A DNA stretch of 64,000 nucleotides, taken from positions 62,001-126,000 of the forward strand of contig CAWGOE010000004.1 in the NCBI GenBank assembly GCA_963824215.1. Direction: 5' to 3'. Origin of the DNA: VRUE01 sp963824215. Lineage in GTDB: Bacteria > Actinomycetota > Thermoleophilia > Solirubrobacterales > 70-9. Below, in pieces: positions 54,513 to 63,138 of the stretch; positions within the stretch are counted from its first letter, which is position 1; each line of letters begins with the position of its first letter. The position numbers and the translations under genes were made by a program. The notes below the pieces were generated by a model that worked only from the letters and a program-made list of their open reading frames with translations, was not told the DNA's origin and did no database searches.

Positions 54513-55828
54513 GGTTCGTTGCCGATCTTGGCCAGCTCGGCCAGCTCGTCGATTTCGGCTTGCTCGTTCACGTCGATCGCGTCCTGATCTCCAATTAGCC
54601 AGATGTGGTTGTAGAAGGCGCGCGTCGGATCGGTCGTGTAGCCCGGTTTGACGTCGAGCAGGTACCCACGCAGCGCCGCCGGAAGCGTATCGGCGCTATC
54701 GGTGAGCAGCAGTGGGCCCCAGGTACCGGAGGCCGACAGCGGCGCGGCGGTGGCCGCATTCAGGGGCTCGTCGGAGCGGGCGACGACAAAGCCGTGGCCG
54801 GGGTCGTTGACGTTCCAGCCGAAGCTGCCGTCGGCGTAGCGGGCAAGCGCAATCGCGTTGGCGACGGGATCCTCACCGGACACGCGGCGCACCCGAGCGG
54901 AAATTTTGCCGACTTCCCGGATCACATCCGAGGAGATCGCCGAGGACGGGCCGAGTACGTAAACAGGGATCTTGGGGTGGCGTTTCAGCACCGCGGCGGT
55001 TTGGTCGGGGAGGTCGCTCTCATCTGCGAAGAGGACCGGATCGCCCGAGCGGGCGGCCCAGGCTGCGGCTGGCATCGCGAAGGCCGATTGCGCCGCCGGC
55101 GCGATCACGATGTGCTTCGGCGGCCCGCCGAACAGCTTGTCCCGCAGGTTCGCGATCGCCGCGGCGGCGACCGTGCCGCCGCCGCTGCCGACGCGCTTCG
55201 CCTCGAGACCGGACGGGGCTGAGGCCGCGCCGATCGCAAACGCCTGAGCCCCCATGCTGGCTTTGCCACCCTGGGGATCGAGCGAATCGAGCGCTTGTTC
55301 GGTCGGCTCGGGAACGCCGTCTGCCTCTGAGACGAGAACCGGCGCCCCAACCGGCGCCGCCATCAGGACCGACGCCGCGATCGCGCTGCGCCAGTCCGCC
55401 GCGTCGACCAGGGTGACCGCCTGAGGCTGCTGGGAGGGCTTGGTCGAGGGGAATGCGGCAAGGGCGACCCCAGCTGCATTCGAGGCGGGGTCGGCGCCGC
55501 CGACCCGCGTCGTGTTGGCGGTCGCGAAGGCTGGGTATCCCAGCTCGTCGGCCGCCTGCGTAGCGGGCTCTGCGGTAGAGGCGTTCGGCGCTTCGCTTAT
55601 CGGCGCCGGGGTTTCGGGGGCTTCGCTCTCACCGCCCCCACCTCCGAGGATCGCCGCGACGATGAAGACGATGGCGAGCACGGCCAACCCGGCGACCGCC
55701 TTCAACGCAGCTGGGATCGGCTTGCGCCGGCGTTTGCGCGACGTTGGAGCAGGCGGCTTTGCCCGTGGCGCCGGTTTCGGTGCGGCGGACGGCTTTGCCG
55801 GCACGTCGGCGTTGATCGGTCGCGTCAT
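54509..55828 (-). CDS. Membrane-anchored cell-wall-binding repeat 2 (CWB2)-like protein
   Basis: 439 residues. A long Pro/Ala/Lys-rich cytoplasmic start (about 1-40) precedes one membrane segment (LKAVAGLAVLAIVFIVAAIL), then an acidic Pro/Ser/Glu linker and a large extracellular region. The region has the paired segments of CWB2: NTTRVGGADPASNAAGVALAAFPS near 105, KHIVIAPAAQSAFAMPAAAW near 240, and VRRVSGEDPVANAIALARY near 310. CWB2 repeats attach proteins to cell-surface polymers in Clostridium and Bacillus. It is the first gene of a three-gene minus-strand operon. Confidence 0.72.
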   Translation of the reverse strand: MTRPINADVPAKPSAAPKPAPRAKPPAPTSRKRRRKPIPAALKAVAGLAVLAIVFIVAAILGGGGGESEAPETPAPISEAPNASTAEPATQAADELGYPAFATANTTRVGGADPASNAAGVALAAFPSTKPSQQPQAVTLVDAADWRSAIAASVLMAAPVGAPVLVSEADGVPEPTEQALDSLDPQGGKASMGAQAFAIGAASAPSGLEAKRVGSGGGTVAAAAIANLRDKLFGGPPKHIVIAPAAQSAFAMPAAAWAARSGDPVLFADESDLPDQTAAVLKRHPKIPVYVLGPSSAISSDVIREVGKISARVRRVSGEDPVANAIALARYADGSFGWNVNDPGHGFVVARSDEPLNAATAAPLSASGTWGPLLLTDSADTLPAALRGYLLDVKPGYTTDPTRAFYNHIWLIGDQDAIDVNEQAEIDELAELAKIGNEP

Positions 55829-55897
55829 CGAGGGGCAACGCTAATGCTTGGCCGGTGCAGCCAGGCTGGCTGGTTGGTCAGCTAAGCTTTCCGGAGC

Positions 55898-55917
55898 GAT
55901 TGACTGACCAGTCAATC
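55898..55917. promoter_or_regulatory. Palindrome upstream of an acyl-CoA dehydrogenase, same operator type as 47614
   Basis: GATTGACTG-AC-CAGTCAATC has 9-bp arms and a 2-base centre. Its right part, TGACCAGTCAATCAACGAA, differs from the site at 47614 at two positions. It lies 41 bp before the ATG of the acyl-CoA dehydrogenase at 55959. Confidence 0.68.
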
Positions 55918-55958
55918 AACGAAGACAACGAGCAACTGCGCGTCGACGAGGGGGACGG

Positions 55959-57227
55959 ATGGATTTCGCACTGAACGAGGAGCAGCAGGAGTTCAAAGAT
56001 CGCGCCCGGGCTTTTGCCCGCGACGTGATCCGTCCCGCCGCGCGCAAGCACGACGAAGAGGAGAGCGTTCCCTGGGACGTCATCAAGGAGGCGCGCAAAC
56101 AAGGTTTCGGCGGGCTCGAGGCGATCCAGCGCTCGGCCGCCGACTCCGAGGGGCAGATGCAGGTGATCTCGGCCGAAGAGTTCCACTGGGGCTGCGCCGG
56201 CATTGCCCTGGCGATCTCCGGCTCCGGTCTCGCCGCCGCCGGAATCGCCTCTTCTGGCACCCCGGAGCAGATCGCCCAGTGGGTCCCCGAGTGCTTCGGC
56301 GTCGGCGATGAGGTCAAACTCGGCGCCTACGCAGTCACTGAGCCGCAGGCCGGCTCCGACGTCAAGAGCCTCAAGACGACCGCCAAGCGCGACGGGGACG
56401 AGTGGATCCTCAACGGCACCAAGGTCTTCATTACCAATGGCGGCATCGCTGACGTCCACGTCGTCGTCGCCACCGTCGATCCCAGTCTTGGCACGCGCGG
56501 CCAGGCCTCCTTCGTGATCGGCAAGGACACCCCCGGCCTCAGCCAGGGCAAGAAGGAGTCGAAGCTCGGCATCCGCGCCTCCCACACCGCCGAGATCATT
56601 CTCGAGGACTGCCGTATTCCGGTCGAGAATCTGCTTGGCGGCGAGGAAAAGCTCGAAAAGAAGCTGCAGCGTGGGCGCGAAGGGAAGAAATCGCGTGGCG
56701 CCGACGCTCTCGCCACCTTCGAGATCACCCGGCCGCTGGTCGGCGCCTCGGCGCTCGGCATCGCTCAGGCCGCCTACGAGTGCACGCTCGAATACCTCGA
56801 CGGCCGCTCCGAAGGGGGCACGCCGCTACTGCAGACCCAGCGCATCCAGCAGACGCTGGCCGACGTAGCAACGGAGATCGAAGCGGCGCGCCTACTGGTT
56901 CAGCGAGCGGCCTGGATGGGCCGCAACGGCATCCCGATGCGCGGTGGCCAGGGCTCGATGTCGAAGCTCAAGGCCGGCGACGTCACCATGTGGGCAACCA
57001 CCACCCTGATGGACCTGGTTGGCCCAGATGCCTGGAGCCCGGATCTGCCGCTGGAGAAGTTCTTCCGCGACGCCAAGATCTACCAGCTGTTCGAGGGCAC
57101 CGCTGAGATTCAGCGCATGGTCATCTCGCGCATGCAGGCGCGTGAATACGGCGAGCGGCTTGGTTATGCGGCGGAAGTTGTTGCTGAGGCTGAGAAGGCT
57201 GCTGAGAAGGAGCCTGTGCCGGCGTAG
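55959..57227 (+). CDS. Acyl-CoA dehydrogenase (stand-alone)
   Basis: 422 residues. FAD and substrate motifs are KLGAYAVTEPQAGSDVKSLKT near 123, WILNGTKVFITNGGIADVHVV near 148, and IYQLFEGTAEIQRMVISRMQARE near 373 with the FEGT region of the catalytic Glu type. It oxidises acyl-CoA at C2-C3. It is preceded by a palindrome shared with the thiolase locus and by GAGGGGGACGG before its ATG. It is about 3.7 kb from the main beta-oxidation operon, so the same repressor may coordinate both. Its stop lies inside a family 4 palindrome. Confidence 0.93.
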   Translation: MDFALNEEQQEFKDRARAFARDVIRPAARKHDEEESVPWDVIKEARKQGFGGLEAIQRSAADSEGQMQVISAEEFHWGCAGIALAISGSGLAAAGIASSGTPEQIAQWVPECFGVGDEVKLGAYAVTEPQAGSDVKSLKTTAKRDGDEWILNGTKVFITNGGIADVHVVVATVDPSLGTRGQASFVIGKDTPGLSQGKKESKLGIRASHTAEIILEDCRIPVENLLGGEEKLEKKLQRGREGKKSRGADALATFEITRPLVGASALGIAQAAYECTLEYLDGRSEGGTPLLQTQRIQQTLADVATEIEAARLLVQRAAWMGRNGIPMRGGQGSMSKLKAGDVTMWATTTLMDLVGPDAWSPDLPLEKFFRDAKIYQLFEGTAEIQRMVISRMQAREYGERLGYAAEVVAEAEKAAEKEPVPA

Positions 57228-57326
57228 GACCGGGGGTCCCCCTCCGTGAACCCGCATAGGAGCGGCCTTCAGGGTTCTTGCTGGGGAGGGCTCCAATGTT
57301 CCCGGAGGGGACCCCCGGTCCTACGC
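57222..57326. repeat. Long palindrome, family 4, intergenic copy
   Basis: A 105-bp element. Left GCGTAGGACCGGGGGTCCC and right GGGACCCCCGGTCCTACGC arms are exact complements, with inner TCCG/CGGA and GAAC/GTTC pairs. The stop codon TAG of the acyl-CoA dehydrogenase is part of the left arm. The interval from GAACCCGC to GTTCCC is 56 bp, the same as in the cysS copy. Confidence 0.88.
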
Positions 57327-57391
57327 AAGCGCGGTTGCAGCTTCTGAGCTTTGCTGCCTGGAGGTGATTTGGGGTCGCTAGCCTCTTCGCG

Positions 57392-58570
57392 ATGCTGAAG
57401 ACTCGCCTTGCCTCGGTGGCGGTCGCCGCCGCGGCGGCGCTTGTTGTGCTGCTCGGCGGCGCAATCGCCTCCGCCGAGGATCTCTACGAAAAGCAGGAAG
57501 ACAAGGAAGCCAAGCTCTCGGATGTGCGCGAGCGCAAGGGCGTCCTTACTACGACGATCTCGCGTTATCGCGACCGGATCGAACGGCTTACCGATGAGGT
57601 GGCGATGCTGCGGGCGCAGGAGGCTGAGGTGCGGGCGAGGCTGGTGGCTAAAGAAGTCGAGCTTGATCAGGCTGTGGACGAGCTTGAGGTCGGGAGGAAA
57701 CACCTGGCGGTTGTCAAAGCTCGGCTGAAGCGCGCCCTGGTGGCACTGCGCGAGCGGTTGGTGGCGATCTATGAGAGCGGCACCCCGGATCTTCTTAGCG
57801 TGCTGGTCGAGGCTGGTGGCTACGACGAGCTGGTCAATCGCACCGAGTACTTGAACCGCATCAACGGTCTCGACGAAGCGGTTGTTACCCGGGTCCGCGA
57901 CCTACGCGATCAGATCAAGCGCACCGTCGCCCGCCTGCGCTCGGCGAAGAACCGGATTGAAACGGCCCGCGACTCGATCGCCGCCGAAGAGCAGGCTCTG
58001 GCCAGCGCCCGCTCGGCTGTCCAAAGTCGCCAGGCAGATCTGGTTGCGGTGCGTCGTCAGCGCGAGGCGGCGCTGGCGACGATCAGCGACCACGAGCACG
58101 AGATCGAGGGGAACCTGGCCGAGATCCAGGCCGAAATCGCCGCGACGCTCAGCGCCAGCGCCTCTGCACCCCTGCCCGCCGGTCCAGTTCGCTACGGCTC
58201 GGGGGCGATGATCTGGCCGGTCGACGGGCCGGTCGTTTCCGGCTTTGGCTACCGCTGGGGGCGTATGCACGAGGGAATCGACATTGCGGCGCCGGCTGGA
58301 ACGCCGATTCGTGCCGCCGACGCCGGCACCGTCGTCCTCGTCCAATCGGATGCCGAAAGCGGTGGCTACGGCAACTTCACCTGCCTCGACCACGGTGGCG
58401 GGCTGCAGACCTGTTACGCCCACCAGTCCTCCTTCGTGGTGACTTCCGGCAGCGTCTCCCAGGGCGACGTCATCGGCTACGTTGGCTGCACCGGCCATTG
58501 CTACGGCGATCACCTCCACTTCGAGGTGCGAATCAGCGGCGCGCCGACCGATCCGCTCGGCTATCTCTAG
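57392..58570 (+). CDS. Secreted coiled-coil M23 peptidase (EnvC/LytM-like)
   Basis: 392 residues. A signal peptide (about 1-29, ending AIASAED) precedes a coiled-coil region (about 30-255, with long Arg/Glu/Leu heptads), then the M23 peptidase domain (about 268-392). The zinc ligands are in RMHEGIDIAAPAG and HLHFEVR, and GGGLQTCYAHQSSF carries the catalytic His. All are present, so it is probably an active endopeptidase that cuts peptidoglycan crosslinks during division or growth. Its C-terminal domain has two Cys in VGCTGHCYG. It stands alone after the family 4 palindrome. Confidence 0.93.
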   Translation: MLKTRLASVAVAAAAALVVLLGGAIASAEDLYEKQEDKEAKLSDVRERKGVLTTTISRYRDRIERLTDEVAMLRAQEAEVRARLVAKEVELDQAVDELEVGRKHLAVVKARLKRALVALRERLVAIYESGTPDLLSVLVEAGGYDELVNRTEYLNRINGLDEAVVTRVRDLRDQIKRTVARLRSAKNRIETARDSIAAEEQALASARSAVQSRQADLVAVRRQREAALATISDHEHEIEGNLAEIQAEIAATLSASASAPLPAGPVRYGSGAMIWPVDGPVVSGFGYRWGRMHEGIDIAAPAGTPIRAADAGTVVLVQSDAESGGYGNFTCLDHGGGLQTCYAHQSSFVVTSGSVSQGDVIGYVGCTGHCYGDHLHFEVRISGAPTDPLGYL

Positions 58571-58582
58571 TTCCACCGCCAG

Positions 58583-58632
58583 GCAGGATGGACGCTTGTA
58601 GCCCCCATAAGGGACACAAAGTTCCATCCTGC
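58583..58632. repeat. Hairpin element, family 3-like, copy 3 (reverse orientation)
   Basis: Perfect 10-bp arms GCAGGATGGA and TCCATCCTGC, 12 bp after the peptidase stop. Read on the minus strand, the centre GTGTCCCTTATGGGGGCTA closely follows the loop CCGTCCTATGTGGGGGGCTA of the copy at 52518, although the arms are unrelated. Confidence 0.7.
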
Positions 58633-58741
58633 GCGGCCGTCCAGGCACGGCGCCTACCCAAAATCGCTCAAAAATCCAATTAGTTGGTATGGATTGCGGC
58701 TTGGCTCCTGCAACCCTGGGTAGCAAGCGAACGGAGGCGAG

Positions 58742-59476
58742 ATGGCCCGTCAAGCGCGCAACTACCTTGCAGGAGCGGTATCCGGCACGGCTCTGATCGG
58801 TCTGGCGGTCGTCGCCTTCGTAATGCTCGTCTCGCTGCAGACCCTGCGCGACTGGCCACTGGCCGGCATTACCGGTGGCGATGACTCGAGTGACAGCGGC
58901 ACCGTTGCCCCCGGACAGCCTGTCGTTAGCGATAGTGGTGCCTCTGCTGCGTCGGCCGACGCTGCCGGAAAAGCTGCCGCTGTTGGTGGCAAAGCAGAGG
59001 GAGCGCAAGGGGCTAGTGAGGTCGGTGCCGGTAGCGGGGCGTCCTCACCGGCGTCCGGGGCGCCGGTTGCGAGCAACCCGAACGGCACCACGCCCGGATC
59101 CACCCCGACTGCGCCAAGTGCTGGCGGCGGCTCCTCGCCCGCTGGCTCGCCTGGCAACAGCAACGCGGACACGAGTGGCGGCTCGGGCGGTGGTGGCGCG
59201 ATCAAACTCCCCGTCAATCCTGGCGCGGGCACCGGCGGGGGAGGCGGTGGCAGCGGCCAGTCGGTCTCGGGCACCGTCACCAACACGGTCAACGACACCG
59301 TTTCTGGTGTCGATGACGTCACTGGGGGAGCGCTCAGCGGCAGCGGCGTTACCAAAGTCACCGAAGGCGTCGTCGAAGGTGTTGCCGGGCCTGAATCGAC
59401 GGTCGGGCAGACGGTCGACAAAACCGTCGAAAAAGTCCAGGAAACGGTCGGCGGCTTGCTTGGCGGCGGGCACTAA
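58742..59476 (+). CDS. Single-span membrane protein with Gly/Ser-rich extracellular part
   Basis: 244 residues. One membrane segment (about 9-32, LAGAVSGTALIGLAVVAFVML) is followed by an extracellular Gly/Ser/Ala/Pro-rich linker (about 45-165) and a C-terminal region with regular VxxTVxxTVxGV-type repeats (TNTVNDTVSGVDDVTG and later QTVDKTVEKVQETVGG). No family is recognised. The Gly/Ser-rich part may be a spacer across the wall. GGAGGCGAG precedes the ATG. It lies between the peptidase and lysA. Confidence 0.75.
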   Translation: MARQARNYLAGAVSGTALIGLAVVAFVMLVSLQTLRDWPLAGITGGDDSSDSGTVAPGQPVVSDSGASAASADAAGKAAAVGGKAEGAQGASEVGAGSGASSPASGAPVASNPNGTTPGSTPTAPSAGGGSSPAGSPGNSNADTSGGSGGGGAIKLPVNPGAGTGGGGGGSGQSVSGTVTNTVNDTVSGVDDVTGGALSGSGVTKVTEGVVEGVAGPESTVGQTVDKTVEKVQETVGGLLGGGH

Positions 59477-59513
59477 CACGACACCGGGCCCCTAACCGTC
59501 ACAATGCCGTCCC

Positions 59514-60824
59514 ATGCCCGAGCGCGGACAGGCAGGTGCGGTCGTCGACCCGATCGCGGGTTCGCCGGTCTACCCGGTCGGCAGCCGCGTGAACGAGCGC
59601 GGCCACCTCGAGATCGCCGGCTGTGACGTAGTCGAGCTCGCCGCCGAGTTCGGCACCCCCGCCTACATCTACGCGGAGGAAGAGATGCGCTCGCGGGCGC
59701 TCGTCTACCGCGAGGCGTTTGAGAGTCGAAACCAGGACTTCGAGGTCCTCTTCGCCAGCAAGGCCTTTCCCTGCACCGCGGCCTATCGGCTCTTCGCCGA
59801 GGAGGGGCTCTCGGTCGACGTCGCCTCTGGCGGTGAGCTGCACATCGCGCTGCGCGCCGGCTTCGAGCCGGCGCGCATCCACATGCACGGCAACAACAAG
59901 AGCGATGAGGAGATCCTCTTTGCGGCCCGTTCCGGGGTCGGCCACCTGATCCTCGACTCCTTCGATGAGATCGAGCGCTGCGAGCGGCTGCTCGACGAAT
60001 GCCAGGATGTGCTGATTCGGGTGACGCCGGGGATCAAGCCCTCGACCCACGACTACATCACCACCGGGCAGCTCGACTCGAAGTTTGGCTTTGGCCTCGA
60101 GGATGGGCTGGCGGCGCGGGCGATCGAGCGGGTGCTTGGCTCCGATGTGCTCAACCTGGTTGGGCTGCACGCCCACATCGGCTCGCAGATCTTCGAGCTG
60201 GAGCCCTACAGGCTGGCGATCCGCGCGCTCGGCGAGCTGGCTGGCGATTGGTGTCGCTTGGTCAATGTCGGTGGCGGCCTCGGCATCGCCTACACCGGTG
60301 AGGACGAGCCGCCGTCGCTCGACGCCTACGTCGACGTCAAGGTCCGCGGTGTCGCCGAGGTCTTCGGCGAGGGCGTGCGGATCCTGATCGAGCCTGGGCG
60401 CTCGCTGGTCGGCAACGCCGGCGTCACCGCCTACCGGGTCGGCACGGTCAAGGAGATCCCCGGTGTCCGCACCTACGTCGCCGTGGACGGCGGCATGTCG
60501 GACAACATGCGGCCGATGCTCTACGGCTCCCGTTACGAGGCGTTGATTGCCGACCGCGCGGGCGTCGCCCCCAACAGCGCCGCGACGATCGCCGGCATGC
60601 ACTGCGAGTCGGGCGACGTGATCGTGCGCGATGCGATGCTCGCCGAACCCGCTGTCGGCGACGTCTTGGTCACTCCGGCGACCGGTGCCTACGGTCATGC
60701 GATGGCGAGCAATTACAACGGTGTCACCCGCCCACCGGTCGTCTTCTGCCGCGACGGCGAGGCGCGGGTCGTCGTTCGCCGCGAGACCTACGACGACCTG
60801 ACCGCTCGCGACGTCGATGTCTGA
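59514..60824 (+). CDS. lysA: Diaminopimelate decarboxylase
   Basis: 436 residues. PLP-enzyme marks are FASKAFPCTAAYRLFAEEG near 81 (the Lys), DVASGGELHIALRAGF near 103, HMHGNNKSDEEI near 122, LHAHIGSQIFE near 218, NVGGGLGIAY near 256, EPGRSLVGNAG near 295 and MHCESGDVI near 362. It decarboxylates meso-diaminopimelate to lysine, the last lysine step. It overlaps hom by 8 bp. The lysA-hom-thrC-thrB order is standard for Actinobacteria and joins the branches of the aspartate pathway. Confidence 0.97.
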   Translation: MPERGQAGAVVDPIAGSPVYPVGSRVNERGHLEIAGCDVVELAAEFGTPAYIYAEEEMRSRALVYREAFESRNQDFEVLFASKAFPCTAAYRLFAEEGLSVDVASGGELHIALRAGFEPARIHMHGNNKSDEEILFAARSGVGHLILDSFDEIERCERLLDECQDVLIRVTPGIKPSTHDYITTGQLDSKFGFGLEDGLAARAIERVLGSDVLNLVGLHAHIGSQIFELEPYRLAIRALGELAGDWCRLVNVGGGLGIAYTGEDEPPSLDAYVDVKVRGVAEVFGEGVRILIEPGRSLVGNAGVTAYRVGTVKEIPGVRTYVAVDGGMSDNMRPMLYGSRYEALIADRAGVAPNSAATIAGMHCESGDVIVRDAMLAEPAVGDVLVTPATGAYGHAMASNYNGVTRPPVVFCRDGEARVVVRRETYDDLTARDVDV

Positions 60825-62040
60825 TCCCGTCCGCATCGGGCTGCTCGGGCGCGGCACGGTCGGCGGCGCCTTCGCCGGCCTGCTCGACGAGCGCGCCGAC
60901 GCGGTCGAGGAGGCGACCGGGCGGCGACCGGAGCTGGCGGGCACGTTGACCCGCGGCGAAGGGGACTTTGGCGAGATCCTCGAGCGCTCGGACGTGATCG
61001 TCGAGCTGATCGGCGGCACCGAGCCGGCGCGCACCTACGTGCTCGACGTCCTGCGGGCGGGCAAGCCGGTTGTCACCGCCAACAAGCAGCTCCTCGCCCA
61101 GCACGGCGAGGAGCTCTTCGAGGCTGCCCGCGAGGCCGGCGTCCAACTCCGCTTCGAGGCCGCGGTCGCCGGCGTGATCCCGATCGTGCGCACGATTCAG
61201 GAGAGCTTCGGCGTTACCGAGATTGACAAGGTCTTCGGCATCGTCAACGGCACCACCAACTTCATCCTTAGCGAGATGGCGGCCAGCGGTGCCGCTTACG
61301 AGCAGGTGCTGGCGCGGGCGCAGGAGCTGGGCTACGCCGAGGCCGACCCGAGCGACGACGTCAACGGCGCCGATGCGGCGGCGAAGATGGCGATCCTCGC
61401 CCGCCTCGCCTTCCACACCGCGGTCACCCTCGACCAGGTCGCCTACGAGGGGATCGAGCAGATCGCACCCGACGACCTCGCCTACGCGAAGGAGCTCGAC
61501 CTCTCGCTGAAGCTGCTCGGCGTCGCCGAGCGCCGCGACGGCGGGATCAGCGTCCGCGTCTTCCCCTGCTTCCTCTACAGCGGCCACCCGCTGGCCCCGG
61601 TCAGCGGCCCCTTCAACGCGGTGATGGTCGAGGCGCCGGCGATCACCGAGGTGACGATGTCGGGACCGGGCGCCGGCGGCATCGAGACCGCCTCGGCCGT
61701 GCTCGGCGACGTCGTCTCGATCCTCTCCGGCGACGCGCCCGTGCACCAGGCGCGCGAGGAGCTGCCGCTTGTCGCCGACGTCACCTCCTCCTTCTACCTG
61801 CACCTCGAGGTTGCCGACGAGCCTGGTGTGCTCGCCCGCATTGCCCAGGTTCTGGGCGAGAACGAGATCTCGGTGAAGAGCGTCGTGCAGCGCGGGATCG
61901 GCGACGATGCCCGCCTGGTGATGGTCGTCCACGAGTGCCTCGAGTCGCGCTTCGCGGCGGCGGTCGAGGAGATCGGCGGACTGGCGGACATCCGCTCCAC
62001 TCCGCGCTTCATACGGGTCATCGAGGAGGAGTTCGTTTGA
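60817..62040 (+). CDS. hom: Homoserine dehydrogenase with ACT domain
   Basis: 407 residues. The Rossmann start is IGLLGRGTVGGAFAGLL. Further on are VTANKQLLAQHGEEL near 86, FEAAVAGVIPIVRTIQES near 112, FGIVNGTTNFILSEM near 141 and EADPSDDVNGADAAAKMAIL near 172. The C-terminal ACT domain (about 325-400) begins HLEVADEPGVLARIAQVLGE and allows feedback by threonine. It reduces aspartate semialdehyde to homoserine. It overlaps lysA by 8 bp and thrC by 4 bp, so translation is coupled. Confidence 0.97.
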   Translation: MSDPVRIGLLGRGTVGGAFAGLLDERADAVEEATGRRPELAGTLTRGEGDFGEILERSDVIVELIGGTEPARTYVLDVLRAGKPVVTANKQLLAQHGEELFEAAREAGVQLRFEAAVAGVIPIVRTIQESFGVTEIDKVFGIVNGTTNFILSEMAASGAAYEQVLARAQELGYAEADPSDDVNGADAAAKMAILARLAFHTAVTLDQVAYEGIEQIAPDDLAYAKELDLSLKLLGVAERRDGGISVRVFPCFLYSGHPLAPVSGPFNAVMVEAPAITEVTMSGPGAGGIETASAVLGDVVSILSGDAPVHQAREELPLVADVTSSFYLHLEVADEPGVLARIAQVLGENEISVKSVVQRGIGDDARLVMVVHECLESRFAAAVEEIGGLADIRSTPRFIRVIEEEFV

Positions 62041-63074
62041 GCCCGGTTCCCCTGATCGAGAGATACAGGGACCGCTTGCCGTTGGAGGAGGGGGATCCAG
62101 TCGTCTCCCTCAATGAGGGATCGACGCCGCTGATCGAGGCGGAGCGCCTCTCAGAGCGTTTGGGGGTTCGGATCTACTTGAAGTTCGAGGGTGCCAACCC
62201 GACCGGGTCCTTCAAGGACCGGGGAATGACCGTTGCCGTCTCGCGGGCAAAGGGGCGGGGGGCGGAGGCGGTGATCTGCGCTTCGACCGGCAACACCGCC
62301 GCCAGCGCCGCCGCTTACGCGGCAAGAGCTGGGATGCGGGGGGCGGTGATCGTGCCCGAGGGCAAGATCGCGATCGGCAAGCTGGCGCAGGCGCTGATGC
62401 ATGGCGCCCGCGTGGTCGCCCTGCAGGGCAACTTCGACGAGGCGCTGCAGATCGTTCGCGCGTTGGCCGACAAGCACCCGATCGAGCTGGTCAACTCGGT
62501 CAACCCCTTTCGCATCGAGGGACAGAAGACGGCGGCGTTCGAGGTAATCGAGGAGCTGGGTGAAGCACCCGGAGCGCTGGCGATCCCGGTCGGCAACGCC
62601 GGCAACGTGACCGCCTACTGGCGTGGTTTCGAAGAGGCCGGCGCGGCTCCCATCGTCTACGGCTTCCAGGCGGAGGGCGCGGCGCCACTGGTCGGCGGCG
62701 CCCCGGTGTCGGATCCAGAGACGGTCGCCTCGGCGATCCGGATCGGCAACCCGGCCCGCTGGGAGGAGGCGATGGCGGCGTTCACCGCCTCACGCGGTCG
62801 CGTCGCGGCGGTCTCCGATGAGCAGATCCTCGACGCCTACCGCTGGCTGGCTGCCAGCGAGGGGGTCTTCTGCGAGCCGGCCTCTGCTGCCTCGGTCGCC
62901 GGCCTCCTCGCCCACGGCCTGCCCGTCGTCGAGGGCACCGCGCCGCCAGAGTCGGTCGTCTGCGTGCTTACCGGCCACGGTCTCAAGGACCCCGACACTG
63001 CACTCTCCAAAGCTCCAGCCGTGATCAATTGCGAGAACGACCTCAGCGCTGTCGAGCGCGCGGTGTTCTCATGA
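62037..63074 (+). CDS. thrC: Threonine synthase
   Basis: 345 residues from TTG at 62037, overlapping the hom stop by 4 bp (TTTGA). A longer in-frame opening upstream lies within hom and is rejected. The PLP Lys is in NPTGSFKDRGMTVA near residue 57, CASTGNTAASAAAYAARAG near 80, PVGNAGNVTAYWRGF near 183 and LTGHGLKDPD near 313. It converts phosphohomoserine to threonine. Its length fits the short class found in Actinobacteria and Bacillus. thrB follows after 64 bp. Confidence 0.97.
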   Translation: MSPVPLIERYRDRLPLEEGDPVVSLNEGSTPLIEAERLSERLGVRIYLKFEGANPTGSFKDRGMTVAVSRAKGRGAEAVICASTGNTAASAAAYAARAGMRGAVIVPEGKIAIGKLAQALMHGARVVALQGNFDEALQIVRALADKHPIELVNSVNPFRIEGQKTAAFEVIEELGEAPGALAIPVGNAGNVTAYWRGFEEAGAAPIVYGFQAEGAAPLVGGAPVSDPETVASAIRIGNPARWEEAMAAFTASRGRVAAVSDEQILDAYRWLAASEGVFCEPASAASVAGLLAHGLPVVEGTAPPESVVCVLTGHGLKDPDTALSKAPAVINCENDLSAVERAVFS

Positions 63075-63138
63075 GCGCGGAGCGAGGGAGCATGCATCTC
63101 TGGTTCTTTGCGACCGAGCGAAGCGCGAAGGATTCGTG

